This document shows positions 1-13,598 of a stretch of DNA of 64,000 nt, in pieces; the first letter of the stretch is position 1, and each line of letters begins with the position of its first letter. The notes below the pieces were generated by a model. The model worked only from the letters and a program-made list of their open reading frames with translations, was not told where the DNA came from and ran no database searches. This DNA comes from Micromonospora sp. Llam0. Lineage in GTDB: Bacteria > Actinomycetota > Actinomycetes > Mycobacteriales > Micromonosporaceae. Location: positions 1,426,001-1,490,000 of the forward strand of contig NZ_RJJY01000001.1 of NCBI RefSeq assembly GCF_003751085.1, read 5' to 3'. Position numbers and translations under genes: made by a program.

Positions 1-1
1 G

Positions 2-448
2 CGCACCACCCTGAAGAACGTGCTCTCCGGCAAGGTGGTCGACAAGACCTTCAACGCGGGCACCAAGGTCGACACCGCGACTGTCGACAAGCGGACCATG
101 CAGTACCTGTACGCCGACGGCGAGGACTACGTCTTCATGGATCTGGAGACCTTCGACCAGATCATGGTGCCCGGCGGCACCGTCGGCGAGGCGGCCAACT
201 ACCTGCTGCCCGAGGCTGAGGCGATCGTGGCGACCCACGAAGGTGTGCCGCTGTACGTCGAGCTGCCGACCAGCGTGGTCCTCGAGGTCACCTACACCGA
301 GCCGGGTCTGCAGGGTGACCGGTCGACCGGCGGCAACAAGCCGGCCACGATGGAGACGGGGGCCACCGTTCAGGTGCCGTTGTTCGTCACCACCGGGGAG
401 AAGATCAAGGTCGACACCCGCGACGGCCGCTACCTCGGCCGAGCCTGA
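2..448 (+). CDS. efp: Elongation factor P, 3' part
   Basis: EF-P binds stalled ribosomes between the P and E sites and promotes peptide bond formation at polyproline stretches. The frame is already open at base 2 and reads through the end of the KOW-like N-terminal domain ([22 protein letters not shown]) and the two OB-type domains to a TGA at 446-448. The segments [20 protein letters not shown] and [19 protein letters not shown] are typical of the family. The start and the modified loop of domain I lie upstream of the window. Its stop overlaps the nusB start (TGATG), so the two are translationally coupled. Confidence 0.97.
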   Translation, partial: RTTLKNVLSGKVVDKTFNAGTKVDTATVDKRTMQYLYADGEDYVFMDLETFDQIMVPGGTVGEAANYLLPEAEAIVATHEGVPLYVELPTSVVLEVTYTEPGLQGDRSTGGNKPATMETGATVQVPLFVTTGEKIKVDTRDGRYLGRA

Positions 449-879
449 TGGCCGAGGGGCCGAAGACTTCGATGCCGGCGCGCCGCAAGGCGCGCAAGCG
501 GGCCCTGGACGTGCTCTACGAGGCGGACATGCGCAGTCTGCCGCCGGCGCAGGTGCTGGTCGGGTATCTGGCCCGGCTGTCGCCGCGTCCGGAGCATCTC
601 GACTACGCGGTCGGCCTGGTCGAAGGGGTGGCGGCCCACCGGGACCGGATCGACGAGCTGATCGGCAGCTACGCCGAGGGATGGACGCTGGACCGGATGC
701 CGGTGGTCGACCGTAACCTGGCCCGGATCGCCGTCTACGAGTTGCTCTACGTCGACGAGATCGACGACCCGGTGGCCATCACCGAGGCGGTCGAGCTGGC
801 CCGGCAGATGTCCACCGACGATTCGCCGCGGTTCCTCAACGGTCTGCTGGACCGGATCGCCGAGTACACCCCGCACTAG
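448..879 (+). CDS. nusB: Transcription antitermination factor NusB
   Basis: NusB is the all-helical RNA-binding protein that pairs with NusE (S10) on boxA of rRNA leaders and allows processive antitermination. The 143-aa product has the usual length and the family signatures ARRKARKRALDVLYEAD near the N-terminus, DRMPVVDRNLARIAVYELLY in the middle and FLNGLLDRI near the C-terminus. The ATG overlaps the efp stop by one base, giving the common efp-nusB pair of actinomycetes. The N-terminal lead before ARRKARK is about ten residues and no better internal start is needed. Transcription ends at the strong hairpin that follows. Confidence 0.97.
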   Translation: MAEGPKTSMPARRKARKRALDVLYEADMRSLPPAQVLVGYLARLSPRPEHLDYAVGLVEGVAAHRDRIDELIGSYAEGWTLDRMPVVDRNLARIAVYELLYVDEIDDPVAITEAVELARQMSTDDSPRFLNGLLDRIAEYTPH

Positions 880-932
880 CGGTTCCCGCCGCCCCGGCGG
901 GCACAAGCCGCCACCGCCGGTGCCACGCGTCA

Positions 933-974
933 CCGCCGACGGGCCCGATCCAGCTGGACCGGGCCCGTCGGCGG
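933..974. terminator. Bidirectional terminator between nusB and bldD
   Basis: Two perfect 15-base arms, CCGCCGACGGGCCCG and its complement, surround a 12-base loop. The hairpin sits between the convergent stop codons of nusB and bldD. It has no long U-tract, as is common in high-GC actinomycetes, so it can serve both strands. Confidence 0.85.
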
Positions 975-989
975 TTGGGTGCGCAGCCG

Positions 990-1478
990 TCAGGAGGCGA
1001 AGAACGCCCGCGGGTCGGCGACCAGTACGCCGTGCTCGTTCAGCCGCTCGATGAGGCCGGACGGCGACGAGTCGTACACGATCGCCAGCGCCCGCAGGTC
1101 GTCGGCGCGGATGGACAGCACCCGACCGTTGTAGTCACCGCGCTGCTGCTGGATCGCCCGGGCGTACCGGGCGACGTAGGCGAGGTCCTCGCCGACCTCG
1201 TCGTACAGCCGCTCCAGGTCCAGGACGATCTTGCTGGTGGGCTCGTGACGTACCCCACTGCCGTCCGGCAGCAGTTCCGACACGGGTACCCGGTAGAAGT
1301 CGGCCAGTTCGGCGAGGCGGGAGACGGTGACTGCCCGGTCCCCACGCTCGTAGGAACCGACGACGACAGCCTTCCAACGCCCGTTCGACTTCTCCTCCAC
1401 CCCCTGCAGGGACAGCCCCTGCTGCTGACGGATGGAGCGCAGGCGGGCGCCCAACGACTTGGCGTACTCAGAGGGCAT
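990..1478 (-). CDS. bldD: Developmental master regulator BldD
   Basis: BldD represses sporulation genes during vegetative growth and dimerises through tetrameric c-di-GMP. The 162-aa product has an N-terminal XRE helix-turn-helix (about residues 8-65, with GLSLQGVEEKSNGRWKAVVV) and a C-terminal domain carrying the c-di-GMP signature RGD-X8-RxxD (R113-D115 and R124-D127). The ATG at 1478 was chosen because the protein then begins MPSEYAKSLG, like known BldD proteins, and because GGGAGAG lies just upstream; a 25-codon longer frame exists but has no family support. It is transcribed towards nusB. The 289 bp between it and pyrR is a divergent promoter region. Confidence 0.96.
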   Translation of the reverse strand: MPSEYAKSLGARLRSIRQQQGLSLQGVEEKSNGRWKAVVVGSYERGDRAVTVSRLAELADFYRVPVSELLPDGSGVRHEPTSKIVLDLERLYDEVGEDLAYVARYARAIQQQRGDYNGRVLSIRADDLRALAIVYDSSPSGLIERLNEHGVLVADPRAFFAS

Positions 1479-1734
1479 ACGGACTCTCCCAGTGCTTTGC
1501 CCGGGGCTTTCCCCAGCGATCGCTACGGAGCGTGACGGTACGGCGGTTCGCAAGCGCGGTCAAGTGGTGAATAGCTACCAGTGAACAAGATCGTGACGAC
1601 TTGCCCCAAATTTCGTCTTACTGATGCGACACTCAGCGCCCCATATCGGCTCGGCAACGGGACGCTGGTAACGTTCGGCGTGACCGCTGACCAGCCGGGT
1701 GCTGGCCGGCGGTAGCCATGACGTCCTTTAACGA

Positions 1735-1753
1735 CCCGTCCGGTGAGGCGGGG
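1735..1753 (+). promoter_or_regulatory. PyrR-binding loop overlapping the pyrR ribosome-binding region
   Basis: The leader reads CGTCCGGTGAGGCG at 1737-1750, which fits the conserved PyrR-binding loop (UCCNGNGAGGY core), and is bracketed by CCC and GGG able to close a stem. It lies immediately before the purine-rich ribosome-binding site of pyrR (GGGGAAGGGGG, 1750-1760). Established work on mycobacterial pyr leaders describes PyrR repressing translation initiation at such a loop when uridine nucleotides are plentiful. The same mechanism is inferred here. Confidence 0.72.
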
Positions 1754-1766
1754 AAGGGGGTCCGCT

Positions 1767-2393
1767 GTGGCCTACCCGTCGGCCACCCAATCATCGGCGA
1801 CGATGCCACCGTCTGTTAAGAGCATCCTGACCAGCGCCGACATTCAACGCGTCGTCGACCGGATCGCCCATCAGGTGCTGGAAAAGACCAACGGGGCGCA
1901 ACGCACCGTACTGCTCGGAATTCCCACCCGGGGTGTGCCGCTCGCCCGCCGTCTCGCCGACCGGATTCGCACCTTCGAAGGGGTCGCCGTCCCGGTCGGT
2001 GTGCTCGACATCACCCTCTACCGGGACGATCTCCGGCTGAAGGCGACCCGCGCGGTAGGGCCCACCGAGCTGCCCGCCGGTGGCATCGACGGCCAGCGGG
2101 TCATCCTGGTCGACGACGTCCTCTACTCGGGTCGGACCGTGCGGGCGGCGCTGGACGCGATCAGCGACCTCGGCCGGCCCAGCTCGGTGCAGTTGGCGGT
2201 GCTGGTCGACCGGGGTCACCGGGAGCTGCCGATCCGCGCCGACTACGTCGGCAAGAACATCCCCACCGCGCTCACCGAGAACGTCAAGGTGCTGCTCGCC
2301 GAGACCGACGACACCGACGAGGTACGGCTGTTCAGTTCCCCGGGCGAGGCCCACCCGGCGGACGGTCCGCAGCGGGGGAGGGACCAGCGATGA
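1767..2393 (+). CDS. pyrR: Pyrimidine operon regulator / uracil phosphoribosyltransferase PyrR
   Basis: PyrR senses UMP/UTP against PRPP and represses the pyr operon by binding its mRNA; many members also convert uracil and PRPP to UMP. The product has the type I phosphoribosyltransferase fold with the PRPP-binding motif [13 protein letters not shown] and the [16 protein letters not shown] segment. The GTG at 1767 is preferred: it has a GGGGAAGGGGG ribosome-binding site, while the next upstream GTG (1743) lies inside the PyrR-binding loop. The product is 208 aa, with a nonconserved polar tail. It is the first gene of the operon and its stop overlaps the pyrB start as ATGA. Confidence 0.96.
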   Translation: MAYPSATQSSATMPPSVKSILTSADIQRVVDRIAHQVLEKTNGAQRTVLLGIPTRGVPLARRLADRIRTFEGVAVPVGVLDITLYRDDLRLKATRAVGPTELPAGGIDGQRVILVDDVLYSGRTVRAALDAISDLGRPSSVQLAVLVDRGHRELPIRADYVGKNIPTALTENVKVLLAETDDTDEVRLFSSPGEAHPADGPQRGRDQR

Positions 2394-3313
2394 TCAGGCA
2401 CCTGCTGTCCGGCGCCGATCTGGACGCGGCGGACGCCACCCGGATTCTGGACACCGCGGTCGAACTCGCCTCGCTGGCCGGCCGCGAGGTGAAGAAGCTG
2501 CCCACCCTGCGGGGGCGCACCGTGGTGAACCTGTTCTACGAGGATTCCACCCGGACCCGGATCTCGTTCGAGGCCGCCGCCAAACGGCTCTCCGCCGACG
2601 TGATCAACTTCTCGGCCAAGGGATCCAGCGTCTCCAAGGGTGAGAGCCTCAAGGACACCGCGCTCACCCTGCAGGCGATGGGGGCCGACGCGGTGGTGAT
2701 CCGCCACCCCGCCTCCGGTGCCCCGCACCGGCTGGCCAACTGGGTGGACGGGTCGGTGGTCAACGCCGGCGACGGCACCCACGAGCATCCCACCCAGGCA
2801 CTGCTCGACGCGTACACCATGCGGGCCCGGCTGGGTCGGCTCGCCGGCCTGCACGTGGTGATCGTCGGCGACGTGCTGCACAGCCGGGTGGCCCGGTCCA
2901 ACGTCCTGCTGCTGGCCACCCTCGGCGCCAAGGTGACCCTGGTCGGGCCGCCGCCGCTGATCCCGGTCGACATCGCCACCGCGCTCGCCCCCGGCGTCGG
3001 GGTCGGCTACGACCTCGACACCGTGCTGCCCACCGCCGACGTGGTGATGATGCTGCGGGTGCAGCACGAGCGGATGGCCGACTCCTACTTCCCGTCCGCC
3101 CGCGAGTACGCCCGCCGGTACGGCCTGGACGGGGCCCGGCTGCGCCGGCTGCCCGGGCACGCCATCGTGATGCACCCCGGTCCGATGAACCGGGGCATGG
3201 AGATCTCCGCCGAGGTCGCCGACTCGCCCCGCTCCACGATCGTGGAACAGGTCGCCAACGGGGTAAGCGTCCGGATGGCCGTGCTCTACCTGCTGCTCGG
3301 CGGCCGCGGCTGA
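2390..3313 (+). CDS. pyrB: Aspartate carbamoyltransferase catalytic chain
   Basis: The enzyme joins carbamoyl phosphate and aspartate to carbamoyl aspartate, the committed step of pyrimidine synthesis. The 307-aa length is that of a catalytic chain. The carbamoyl-phosphate loop STRTR is at residues 53-57, HPTQ follows in [17 protein letters not shown], and the C-terminal aspartate-binding HPGPMNRG is intact. No pyrI-like regulatory chain is nearby, so control is expected at the expression level through PyrR. The ATG overlaps the pyrR stop by four bases; a 70-bp gap follows before pyrC. Confidence 0.97.
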   Translation: MIRHLLSGADLDAADATRILDTAVELASLAGREVKKLPTLRGRTVVNLFYEDSTRTRISFEAAAKRLSADVINFSAKGSSVSKGESLKDTALTLQAMGADAVVIRHPASGAPHRLANWVDGSVVNAGDGTHEHPTQALLDAYTMRARLGRLAGLHVVIVGDVLHSRVARSNVLLLATLGAKVTLVGPPPLIPVDIATALAPGVGVGYDLDTVLPTADVVMMLRVQHERMADSYFPSAREYARRYGLDGARLRRLPGHAIVMHPGPMNRGMEISAEVADSPRSTIVEQVANGVSVRMAVLYLLLGGRG

Positions 3314-3383
3314 TGCGGCGCACCGGTCACCGACATTCTCACCGGCACCACCGTCCCCAGGCGCACGACGAAAGGACTTCGCT

Positions 3384-4682
3384 GTGAGCGCGTACCTGAT
3401 CAAGGGCGTCCGGGTCCTCGGCCGGGACCCTGTCGACCTGCTGCTGCGCGACGGCGTGGTCGCCGACGCCGGCTCCGGGCTGACCGCGTCGGGTGCGCAG
3501 GTGCTCGACGCCGACGGCCTGATCGCCCTGCCCGGTCTGGTCGATCTGCACACCCACCTGCGTGAACCCGGCCGGGAGGACGCCGAGACGGTGGAGACCG
3601 GGTCGCGGGCCGCCGCGCTCGGCGGCTACACCGCCGTCTGCGCGATGGCGAACACCTCCCCGGTGGCCGACACCGCCGGGGTGGTCGAACAGGTCTGGCG
3701 GCTCGGCCGGCAGGCCGGGCTGGTCGACGTGCAGCCGATCGGCGCGGTCACCGTCGGCCTGGCCGGTGAACGCCTCGCCGAACTCGGCGCGATGGCCGAC
3801 TCGGCCGCCGCCGTGCGGATCTTCTCCGACGACGGGCACTGCGTCGCCGACCCCCGGTTGATGCGCCGTGCCCTGGAGTACGTCAAGGCGTTCGACGGCG
3901 TCGTCGCACAGCACGCCGAGGAGCCCCGGCTGACCGAGGGCGCCCAGATGCACGAGGGCGAGGTCTCCACCCGGCTCGGCCTGACCGGCTGGCCGGCCGT
4001 CGCCGAGGAGGCGATCATCGCCCGCGACGCGCTGCTCGCCGAACACGTCGGCAGCAGACTGCACGTCTGCCACCTGTCCACCGCCGGCAGCGTGGAGATC
4101 GTCCGGCAGGCCAAGGCCCGTGGGGTCCGGATCACCGCCGAGGTCACCCCGCACCACCTGCTGCTCACCCACGAGGCGCCGACCAGCTACGACCCGGTCT
4201 TCAAGGTCAACCCGCCGCTGCGCACCGGCGAGGACGTCGCCGCGCTGCGCGCCGCGCTCGCCGAGGGCGTCATCGACATCGTCGCCACCGACCACGCTCC
4301 GCACGCGGTCGAGGACAAGGAGTGCGAGTGGGCGTACGCCCGGCCCGGCATGCTCGGGTTGGAGACCGCCCTGTCCGTGGTGCTGCTCACGACCGCGCTG
4401 CACGACGTCGACGGTGTACCAGACTGGGAGCTGATCGCCGAGCGGATGTCCCGGGCCCCGGCCCGGATCGCCGGGCTGACCGGGCACGGGCACGACCCCG
4501 CGCCGGGCGTCCCGGCGAACCTCACCCTGATCGACCCGGCCGCCAGTCGCACCGTCGACCCGGCCGAGTCGGCCAGCCGCAGCCGCAACACCCCGTACGC
4601 GCGGATGGTGCTGCCCGGCCAGGTGGTCGCCACCTTCCTGCGCGGCGACGCGACCGTGCTCGACGGAAAGGCCGTGCGATGA
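3384..4682 (+). CDS. pyrC: Dihydroorotase
   Basis: Dihydroorotase cyclises carbamoyl aspartate to dihydroorotate. The 432-aa amidohydrolase has the zinc-binding HxH pair (H56 and H58 in [10 protein letters not shown]), [22 protein letters not shown] and [11 protein letters not shown], so the binuclear metal centre looks complete. It is of the longer class I type typical of Gram-positive bacteria. The GTG start at 3384 has GAAAGGA upstream. The stop is embedded in the carA start (ATGA), so carA is translationally coupled. Confidence 0.97.
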   Translation: MSAYLIKGVRVLGRDPVDLLLRDGVVADAGSGLTASGAQVLDADGLIALPGLVDLHTHLREPGREDAETVETGSRAAALGGYTAVCAMANTSPVADTAGVVEQVWRLGRQAGLVDVQPIGAVTVGLAGERLAELGAMADSAAAVRIFSDDGHCVADPRLMRRALEYVKAFDGVVAQHAEEPRLTEGAQMHEGEVSTRLGLTGWPAVAEEAIIARDALLAEHVGSRLHVCHLSTAGSVEIVRQAKARGVRITAEVTPHHLLLTHEAPTSYDPVFKVNPPLRTGEDVAALRAALAEGVIDIVATDHAPHAVEDKECEWAYARPGMLGLETALSVVLLTTALHDVDGVPDWELIAERMSRAPARIAGLTGHGHDPAPGVPANLTLIDPAASRTVDPAESASRSRNTPYARMVLPGQVVATFLRGDATVLDGKAVR

Positions 4683-5810
4683 ACGACACCACCACAGCAC
4701 CCCGTCGGCGGGTTCCGGCGCTGCTGGTGCTCGAGGACGGCCGGGTCTTCCCCGGCGAGAGCTACGGCGCGGTCGGCGAGACCTTCGGCGAGGCGGTGTT
4801 CACCACCGCGATGACCGGCTACCAGGAGACGCTGACCGACCCGTCCTACCACCGGCAGGTGGTGGTGCAGACCGCGCCGCACATCGGCAACACCGGGGTC
4901 AACGTCGACGACGACGAGTCGGACCGGATCCGGGTGGCCGGGTACGTGGTCCGCGATCCGGCCCGCCGCCCGTCGAACTGGCGGTCCACCGGTGATCTGG
5001 AGGACCGGCTCGCCGCCGAGGGCGTGGTCGGCATCTGCGGGGTGGACACCCGGGCGCTCACCCGCCACCTGCGTGACCGGGGGGTGATGCGGGTCGGCGT
5101 CTCCACGCTGACCGACGACCCGCAGGAGCTGCTGGACCGGGTCCGGCAGGCGCCGCAGATGGTCGGCGCGGACCTGTCCGCCGAGGTGACCACCGCCGAG
5201 CCGTACACGGTCACCGCGCAGGGCGAGCACCGTTACACCGTTGCCGCGCTGGACCTGGGCATCAAACGCAACGTGCCGCGTCGGCTGGCCCGGCGCGGGG
5301 TGACCACCCACGTGCTGCCGGCCACCTCGATGCTGGACGAGATCCTGGCCACCGGGCCGGACGCGGTGTTCTTCTCACCCGGGCCGGGTGACCCGGCCAC
5401 CGCGCACCACGCGGTCGAGCTGGCCCGGCAGGTGATGGCCCGCCGTACGCCGTTGTTCGGCATCTGCTTCGGCTCGCAGATCCTCGGCCGGGTGCTCGGC
5501 TTCGGCACGTACAAGCTCGGCTACGGCCACCGCGGCATCAACCAGCCGGTGCTCGACCGCACCACCGGCAAGGTCGAGGTGACCAGCCACAACCACGGGT
5601 TCGCCGTGGACGCCCCGCTGAACACGGTGATCGACACCGACTTCGGCGGCGTCGAGGTGAGCCACGTGTGCCTCAACGACGACGTGGTCGAGGGGCTGCG
5701 GGCCCGCGAGGTGCCGGCGTTCACCGTCCAGTACCACCCGGAAGCGGCGGCCGGCCCGCACGACGCGGACTACCTGTTCGACCGGTTCGTCGAGCTGATC
5801 GAGGGAAAAC

Positions 5811-5818
<8 letters not shown>
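4679..5818 (+). CDS. carA: Carbamoyl-phosphate synthase small chain
   Basis: This glutaminase subunit supplies ammonia to CarB for carbamoyl phosphate, used for both pyrimidines and arginine. The 379-aa protein has the N-terminal CPSase small-chain domain ([25 protein letters not shown]) and a class I amidotransferase domain with the nucleophile Cys in GICFGSQ and the His-Glu pair in QYHPEA. The ATG at 4679 overlaps the pyrC stop; a much longer frame upstream merely crosses pyrC and is not coding. Its last codons overlap the carB start by eight bases. Confidence 0.97.
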
Positions 5819-9148
<3,330 letters not shown>

Positions 9149-9152
<4 letters not shown>

Positions 9153-10219
9153 CCCGCTCCGGCGGGTACCGGCTGGCCCGGTCGGCGTTGTTCCGGCTCG
9201 GCGGCGGCGACGCCGAGACCGCCCACGAGTGGACGCTACGTCGGCTGGCCGCACTGTCCCGCAGCCGGGTGGCGCTGGCCGCGTTGCGCACCCGGTACGC
9301 GGTGGCCGCGCCGCGTACCGTTTTCGGGGTCGACTTCCCCAACCCGGTCGGCCTGGCCGCCGGAATGGACAAGGACGGCCTGGCGCTGCCCGCCTGGCCG
9401 GCGCTGGGCTTCGGCTTCGTCGAGGTCGGTACGGTCACCGCGCGCCCCCAGCCGGGCAACCCCCGGCCCCGGCTGTTCCGGTTGCCGACCAGCGAGGCGG
9501 TGATCAACCGGATGGGGTTCAACAACGCCGGCGCCGAGGCACTCGCCGACCGGCTCGCGGTGCTCGGCCGGCTGGAGGATCGGGCCGGGTTCGGCCGGTC
9601 GCATCCGGCGCACGCCGACCGCCCGGTGCCGTTGGGTATCTCGCTCGGCAAGTCGAAGGTCGTGCCGATCGAGGAGGCGGTCGACGACTACCTGTCGGCT
9701 TACAAGGTGCTCAGCGGCTACGGCCAGTACTTCGTGATCAATGTCTCCTCGCCGAACACCCCGGGGCTACGGCAGCTGCAGGACCGCGAACATCTCGACA
9801 CCCTGCTGGCCACCCTGGTGGGGGAGCGACCGATCCTGGTCAAGATCGCGCCGGACCTGTCCGAGCCGGCCATCGCCGAACTGCTGGAGGTCTGTCTGGC
9901 CCGGGGCGCGGCCGGGGTGATCGCCACCAACACCACCCTGTCCCGCGCCGGCCTGGCCGCCCCCGACGCCGGTCAGGCGGAGCAGACCGGCGGGTTGTCC
10001 GGCCGGCCGCTGACCGGCCGGGCCCGGGAGGTGGTCGGCTTCGTCCACCGGGAGACCGGCGGCGCGCTGCCGGTCGTCGGGGTCGGCGGCATCCTCGACC
10101 CGGACGACGCGGCCCGGATGTTCGACGCCGGTGCCAGCCTGGTGCAGCTCTACACCGGCTTCATCTACCGGGGTCCGGGGCTGGTCCGGGCGATCGCCCG
10201 GCAGGCGCAGCGCCGGTGA
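9149..10219 (+). CDS. pyrD: Dihydroorotate dehydrogenase (quinone), class 2
   Basis: The enzyme oxidises dihydroorotate to orotate with FMN and passes electrons to the membrane quinone pool. The 356-aa product has the N-terminal helical extension that docks class 2 enzymes to the membrane, then the barrel with [40 protein letters not shown] and the phosphate-binding [15 protein letters not shown]. The GTG at 9149 overlaps the carB stop as GTGA; in-frame sequence further upstream lies within carB. A 31-bp gap separates it from bioA. Confidence 0.95.
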
Positions 10220-10250
10220 GCGCGAGGCTGCCGGCAGGCCCGGGGTCCCG

Positions 10251-11627
10251 ATGAGTGCTCAGTCGCCGGTGCCCGGCGACGGCCACCGCGCCGAGCAGCT
10301 GCGGGAGCTGGACCGTCGGCACGTCTGGCATCCGTACGCCGCGCTGCCCCCGGCCGTGGCGCCCTATCTGGTCGACAGCGCTGCCGGGGTACGGCTGCGA
10401 CTGGCCGACGGGCGGGAGCTGGTCGACGGGATGTCGTCGTGGTGGGCCGCCGTGCACGGCTACCGGCACCCGGTGCTGGACGCCGCCGTCACCGACCAGC
10501 TGGGCCGGATGGCGCACGTGATGTTCGGCGGGCTCACCCACGAGCCGGCGGTCCGCCTCGCACAGACCCTGGTGGAGATCACCCCGCCGGGCCTGGAGCA
10601 CGTCTTTCTCTGTGACTCGGGCTCGGTGAGCGTCGAGGTCGCGATCAAGATGGGCCTGCAGTACCAGCTGGGCCGGGGCCGGCCCGGCCGGCGCAAGCTG
10701 GCCACCTGGCGCGGCGGCTACCACGGGGACACCTTCCACCCGATGAGCGTCTGCGATCCGGAGGGCGGGATGCACCACCTGTGGCGGGGGGTGCTGCCGG
10801 CGCAGGTGTTCGTGTCCGCCCCGCCGGGTGACTTCGCGTCGGCGCCGGACGAGCGCTACCTCGCCGAACTGGTCGACGCGGTGGCCCGGCACGCGGACGA
10901 GATCGCCGCGGTGATCGTCGAGCCGGTGGTGCAGGGCACCGGCGGCATGCGGTTCCACCATCCGGCGTACCTGCGCGCCCTGCGCGAGGCGACCGCCGCG
11001 CACGACGTACTGCTGATCTTCGACGAGATCGCCACCGGGTTCGGCCGGACCGGCGCGTTCTTCGCCGCCGAGCACGCCGGGGTGACACCGGACGTGCTCT
11101 GCCTGGGCAAGGCGTTGACCGGTGGCTACCTCACGCTGGCGGCCGCACTGTGCACCCCGGAGGTGGCCGCCGGGATCTCCGCCGGCGGGGTCCTCGCCCA
11201 CGGGCCGACCTTCATGGGCAACCCGTTGGCCTGCGCGGTCGCCAACGCCTCGATCGGACTGCTGCGCGCCGCCGCGCCGGCGGCCGGGGCCGAGCCGGTT
11301 GCGGCCACCGGTCCGGCGCCGGCTGGGGTCGTCCCGGCCTGGCAGGTCGCCGTACGGCGGATCGAGGCCGGCCTGCGCGACGGCCTGGCACCGGTCGCGA
11401 CGCTGCCCGGCGTGCGCGACGTCCGGGTGCTCGGCGCGATCGGGGTGGTCCAGCTGGACCGGCCGGTCGACCTGGCGGCGGCGACCGCGGCGGCGGTGGA
11501 CGCCGGGGTGTGGCTGCGGCCGTTCCGGGACCTGATCTACACCATGCCGCCCTATCCGGCGGACGACGACGACGTCGCGCGGATCGCCCGCGCGATGGCG
11601 GCTGCGGCCGTCGCGGTACCGCGCTGA
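10251..11627 (+). CDS. bioA: Adenosylmethionine-8-amino-7-oxononanoate aminotransferase
   Basis: BioA transfers an amino group from S-adenosylmethionine to 8-amino-7-oxononanoate, a late step of biotin synthesis. The 458-aa fold-type I PLP enzyme shows HVWHPYA near the N-terminus, [39 protein letters not shown], the PLP-contacting [11 protein letters not shown], the Schiff-base lysine in CLGKALTGG and [14 protein letters not shown]. An Ala/Pro/Gly-rich insert of about 30 residues follows near residue 345. It lies between pyrD and pyrF on the same strand and is probably cotranscribed with the pyrimidine genes. No other biotin gene is in the window. Confidence 0.9.
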   Translation: MSAQSPVPGDGHRAEQLRELDRRHVWHPYAALPPAVAPYLVDSAAGVRLRLADGRELVDGMSSWWAAVHGYRHPVLDAAVTDQLGRMAHVMFGGLTHEPAVRLAQTLVEITPPGLEHVFLCDSGSVSVEVAIKMGLQYQLGRGRPGRRKLATWRGGYHGDTFHPMSVCDPEGGMHHLWRGVLPAQVFVSAPPGDFASAPDERYLAELVDAVARHADEIAAVIVEPVVQGTGGMRFHHPAYLRALREATAAHDVLLIFDEIATGFGRTGAFFAAEHAGVTPDVLCLGKALTGGYLTLAAALCTPEVAAGISAGGVLAHGPTFMGNPLACAVANASIGLLRAAAPAAGAEPVAATGPAPAGVVPAWQVAVRRIEAGLRDGLAPVATLPGVRDVRVLGAIGVVQLDRPVDLAAATAAAVDAGVWLRPFRDLIYTMPPYPADDDDVARIARAMAAAAVAVPR

Positions 11628-11664
11628 GGTCCGCCCGGCGGTACCGCCGAGGGAGGGAGAGCCG

Positions 11665-12504
11665 ATGGAGACCTTTGGTCAGCGACTGCACCGGGCCGTC
11701 ACCGCCCGGGGCCCGCTGTGCGTGGGCGTCGACCCGCATCCGGAGCTGTTGACCCGGTGGGGGCTGCCGGGCGACGTCGACGGGCTGGCCCGGTTCGCCG
11801 CCACGGCGGTCGACGCGCTCGGCGACGTGGCCGCGGTAGTGAAGCCTCAATCGGCGTTCTTCGAACGTTTCGGGTCCGCCGGCATCGGTGTCCTAGAGTC
11901 AACTATCCGACAGTTTCGCGAGGCCGGGGCCCTCGTCCTGCTCGACGTGAAGCGCGGCGACATCGGTTCGACGGCCGCCGCGTACGCCTCCGCCTACCTC
12001 GATCCGGCGAGCCCGTTGGCGGTCGACGCGGTCACTGCCAGCCCGTATCTGGGCGTCGGCGCGCTCGCTCCGATGTTCGATCTCGCCGGCCGGCACGGCG
12101 GCGGCGTCTTCGTGCTCGCGCTGACCTCGAATCCTGAGGGGCGGGCCGTGCAGCACGCCCGGGTGTCCGATGGACGCACCGTCGCGCAGACGGTGATCGA
12201 TGAGATTTCGCAGCTCAACGTGGGTGCGGAGCCGATTGGCAGTTTCGGTCTGGTGGTCGGTGCGACCGTTGGTGACACCGGTCATGAACTGTCGCATGTC
12301 AATGGCCCATTGCTCGCTCCGGGGTTGGGTGCGCAAGGTGGACGGCCCGAGGACCTGCGGACAGTGTTCGGGCAAGCGCTTTCCGCAGTCCTTCCGTCGT
12401 ACTCCCGTGAGGTGCTGAACGCCGGCCCGGATCCGTCGGCGTTGCGGGCTGCAGCCGAACAGACGCTTGTTAAGTGTCGGGAGGCTCTCGGGGTTCCGGT
12501 CTGA
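11665..12504 (+). CDS. pyrF: Orotidine 5'-phosphate decarboxylase
   Basis: PyrF converts OMP to UMP, the last step of the pathway. The 279-aa protein belongs to the longer type 2 family. The catalytic Asp-Lys-Asp array is present as DVKRGDIGST, after the substrate-binding GVDPHPELL and VKPQSAFFE; the C-terminal GLVVGATVGDTG and LAPGLGAQGG phosphate loops are intact. The ATG is preceded by GGGAGGGAGAGCC, a strong ribosome-binding site. It is the last gene of the pyr operon; the IS element that follows inserted 65 bp after its stop and leaves it intact. Confidence 0.96.
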   Translation: METFGQRLHRAVTARGPLCVGVDPHPELLTRWGLPGDVDGLARFAATAVDALGDVAAVVKPQSAFFERFGSAGIGVLESTIRQFREAGALVLLDVKRGDIGSTAAAYASAYLDPASPLAVDAVTASPYLGVGALAPMFDLAGRHGGGVFVLALTSNPEGRAVQHARVSDGRTVAQTVIDEISQLNVGAEPIGSFGLVVGATVGDTGHELSHVNGPLLAPGLGAQGGRPEDLRTVFGQALSAVLPSYSREVLNAGPDPSALRAAAEQTLVKCREALGVPV

Positions 12505-12568
12505 GTGAGCGATCGATCACCCCCGCGTGATCGTGGTGTGGCCACGTTGCCGAAAACGTCGCTGACCG

Positions 12569-13598
12569 CTAGATGATCGATTCCAAGGGATACGGGGTAG
12601 CAAGCGGACGCGAGGGCATCCATGATCAACGTTGCCTAGGCAGCGAAACCATGGAGGCCACGTGCACGTCGATCTGGACACCCTCGCGACCGCACTGTAC
12701 GTCAGGATCGACGACGAACTGAAGGCGTCCCCGCACCTCAACCGGTGGCGTCCAGCGGTCGGCATCACCGCCCGGATCACCGACGCCGAACTCATCACGG
12801 TGTCAGTGATGCAGGCACTACTCGGCTACCACAACGAGACCCGCTGGATCCGCTACGCCCGCAAATCCATCATCCACCTGTTCCCCCACCTGCCCAAACA
12901 GCCCGGCTACAACAAACGGCTGCGAGCGCTGACCACCCAACTGGCCCACTTCATCACGGTGCTCGCCACCGACACCGACCTGTGGCGGCACCCGATCCGG
13001 ATCGCCGACTCCACACCCGTGCCCTGCGGCACATCCCGCGAGACGGTGCAGCGTTCCGACCTGGCCGGCTGGGCCGGCTACGGCTACTGCGCCTCCCACT
13101 CCCGGCTGTTCTGGGGACTACGCCTGCACCTGGTCACCACGGTCCACGGACTGCCGGTCGCGTTCGCCCTCACCAACGCCAAGACCGACGAACGTGAAGT
13201 CCTCATCGACCTGGTCACCCTGCAACCCGGCATGTTCCACCACCCCGACGGGGTGATCCTGGTCGTGGACAAGGGCTACCGCGACCGCGACACCGAAATC
13301 TGGCTCAACGACAACGATGTCACCGTCGTACGCCCCGCGTACCGCACCGAACCCGCACGACCCGGCCGGGGCCTGCTCCGCGCCGTCCGGCAGACCATCG
13401 AATCAGTCAACCAGACCTTCAAAAGCCAACTCGACCTCGAACAGCACGGCGGCCGGACCATCACCGGCGTCGCCGTCCGGGTCCTGCAACGCGTCCTCGC
13501 CCTGACCGCCGCGATCTGGCACAACTGGCACACCGGCCAACCGACCCTGCGCTCCCTGACCGCATTCGACCACTGACCCCTTGGAATCGATCATCTAG
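12569..13598 (+). mobile_element. IS982-like insertion sequence, copy A
   Basis: A 1030-bp element with perfect inverted ends ATGATCGATTCCAAGGG and its complement, each flanked outside by CTAG. CTAG may be a 4-bp target duplication or the outermost part of the inverted repeat; copy B has the same CTAG at both ends. It carries one transposase gene reading rightwards and lies in the pyrF-mihF gap without breaking a gene. It matches copy B at 19738-20767 almost base for base, in the opposite orientation, so it appears recent. Confidence 0.92.
12662..13576 (+). CDS. IS982-family transposase (copy A)
   Basis: A 304-aa DDE transposase. The likely catalytic acids are D116 (IADSTPV), D203 (VVDKGYRDRD) and E247 (TIESVNQTFK); the RSDLAGWAGYGYCASHSRLFWGLRLHLV block between them is well conserved among actinobacterial relatives. 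The GTG at 12662 is favoured over an upstream TTG because GGAGG stands six bases before it. The product differs from copy B at residue 107 (Leu here, Pro there). Assignment to IS982 rather than IS5 is from recall of related proteins and is less certain than the transposase call. Confidence 0.9.
   Translation: MHVDLDTLATALYVRIDDELKASPHLNRWRPAVGITARITDAELITVSVMQALLGYHNETRWIRYARKSIIHLFPHLPKQPGYNKRLRALTTQLAHFITVLATDTDLWRHPIRIADSTPVPCGTSRETVQRSDLAGWAGYGYCASHSRLFWGLRLHLVTTVHGLPVAFALTNAKTDEREVLIDLVTLQPGMFHHPDGVILVVDKGYRDRDTEIWLNDNDVTVVRPAYRTEPARPGRGLLRAVRQTIESVNQTFKSQLDLEQHGGRTITGVAVRVLQRVLALTAAIWHNWHTGQPTLRSLTAFDH

Noticed and set aside
2243..4700. Long minus-strand frames opposite pyrB and pyrC
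   Set aside because: Shadows of high-GC third-position bias; no motifs, and pyrB and pyrC are intact.
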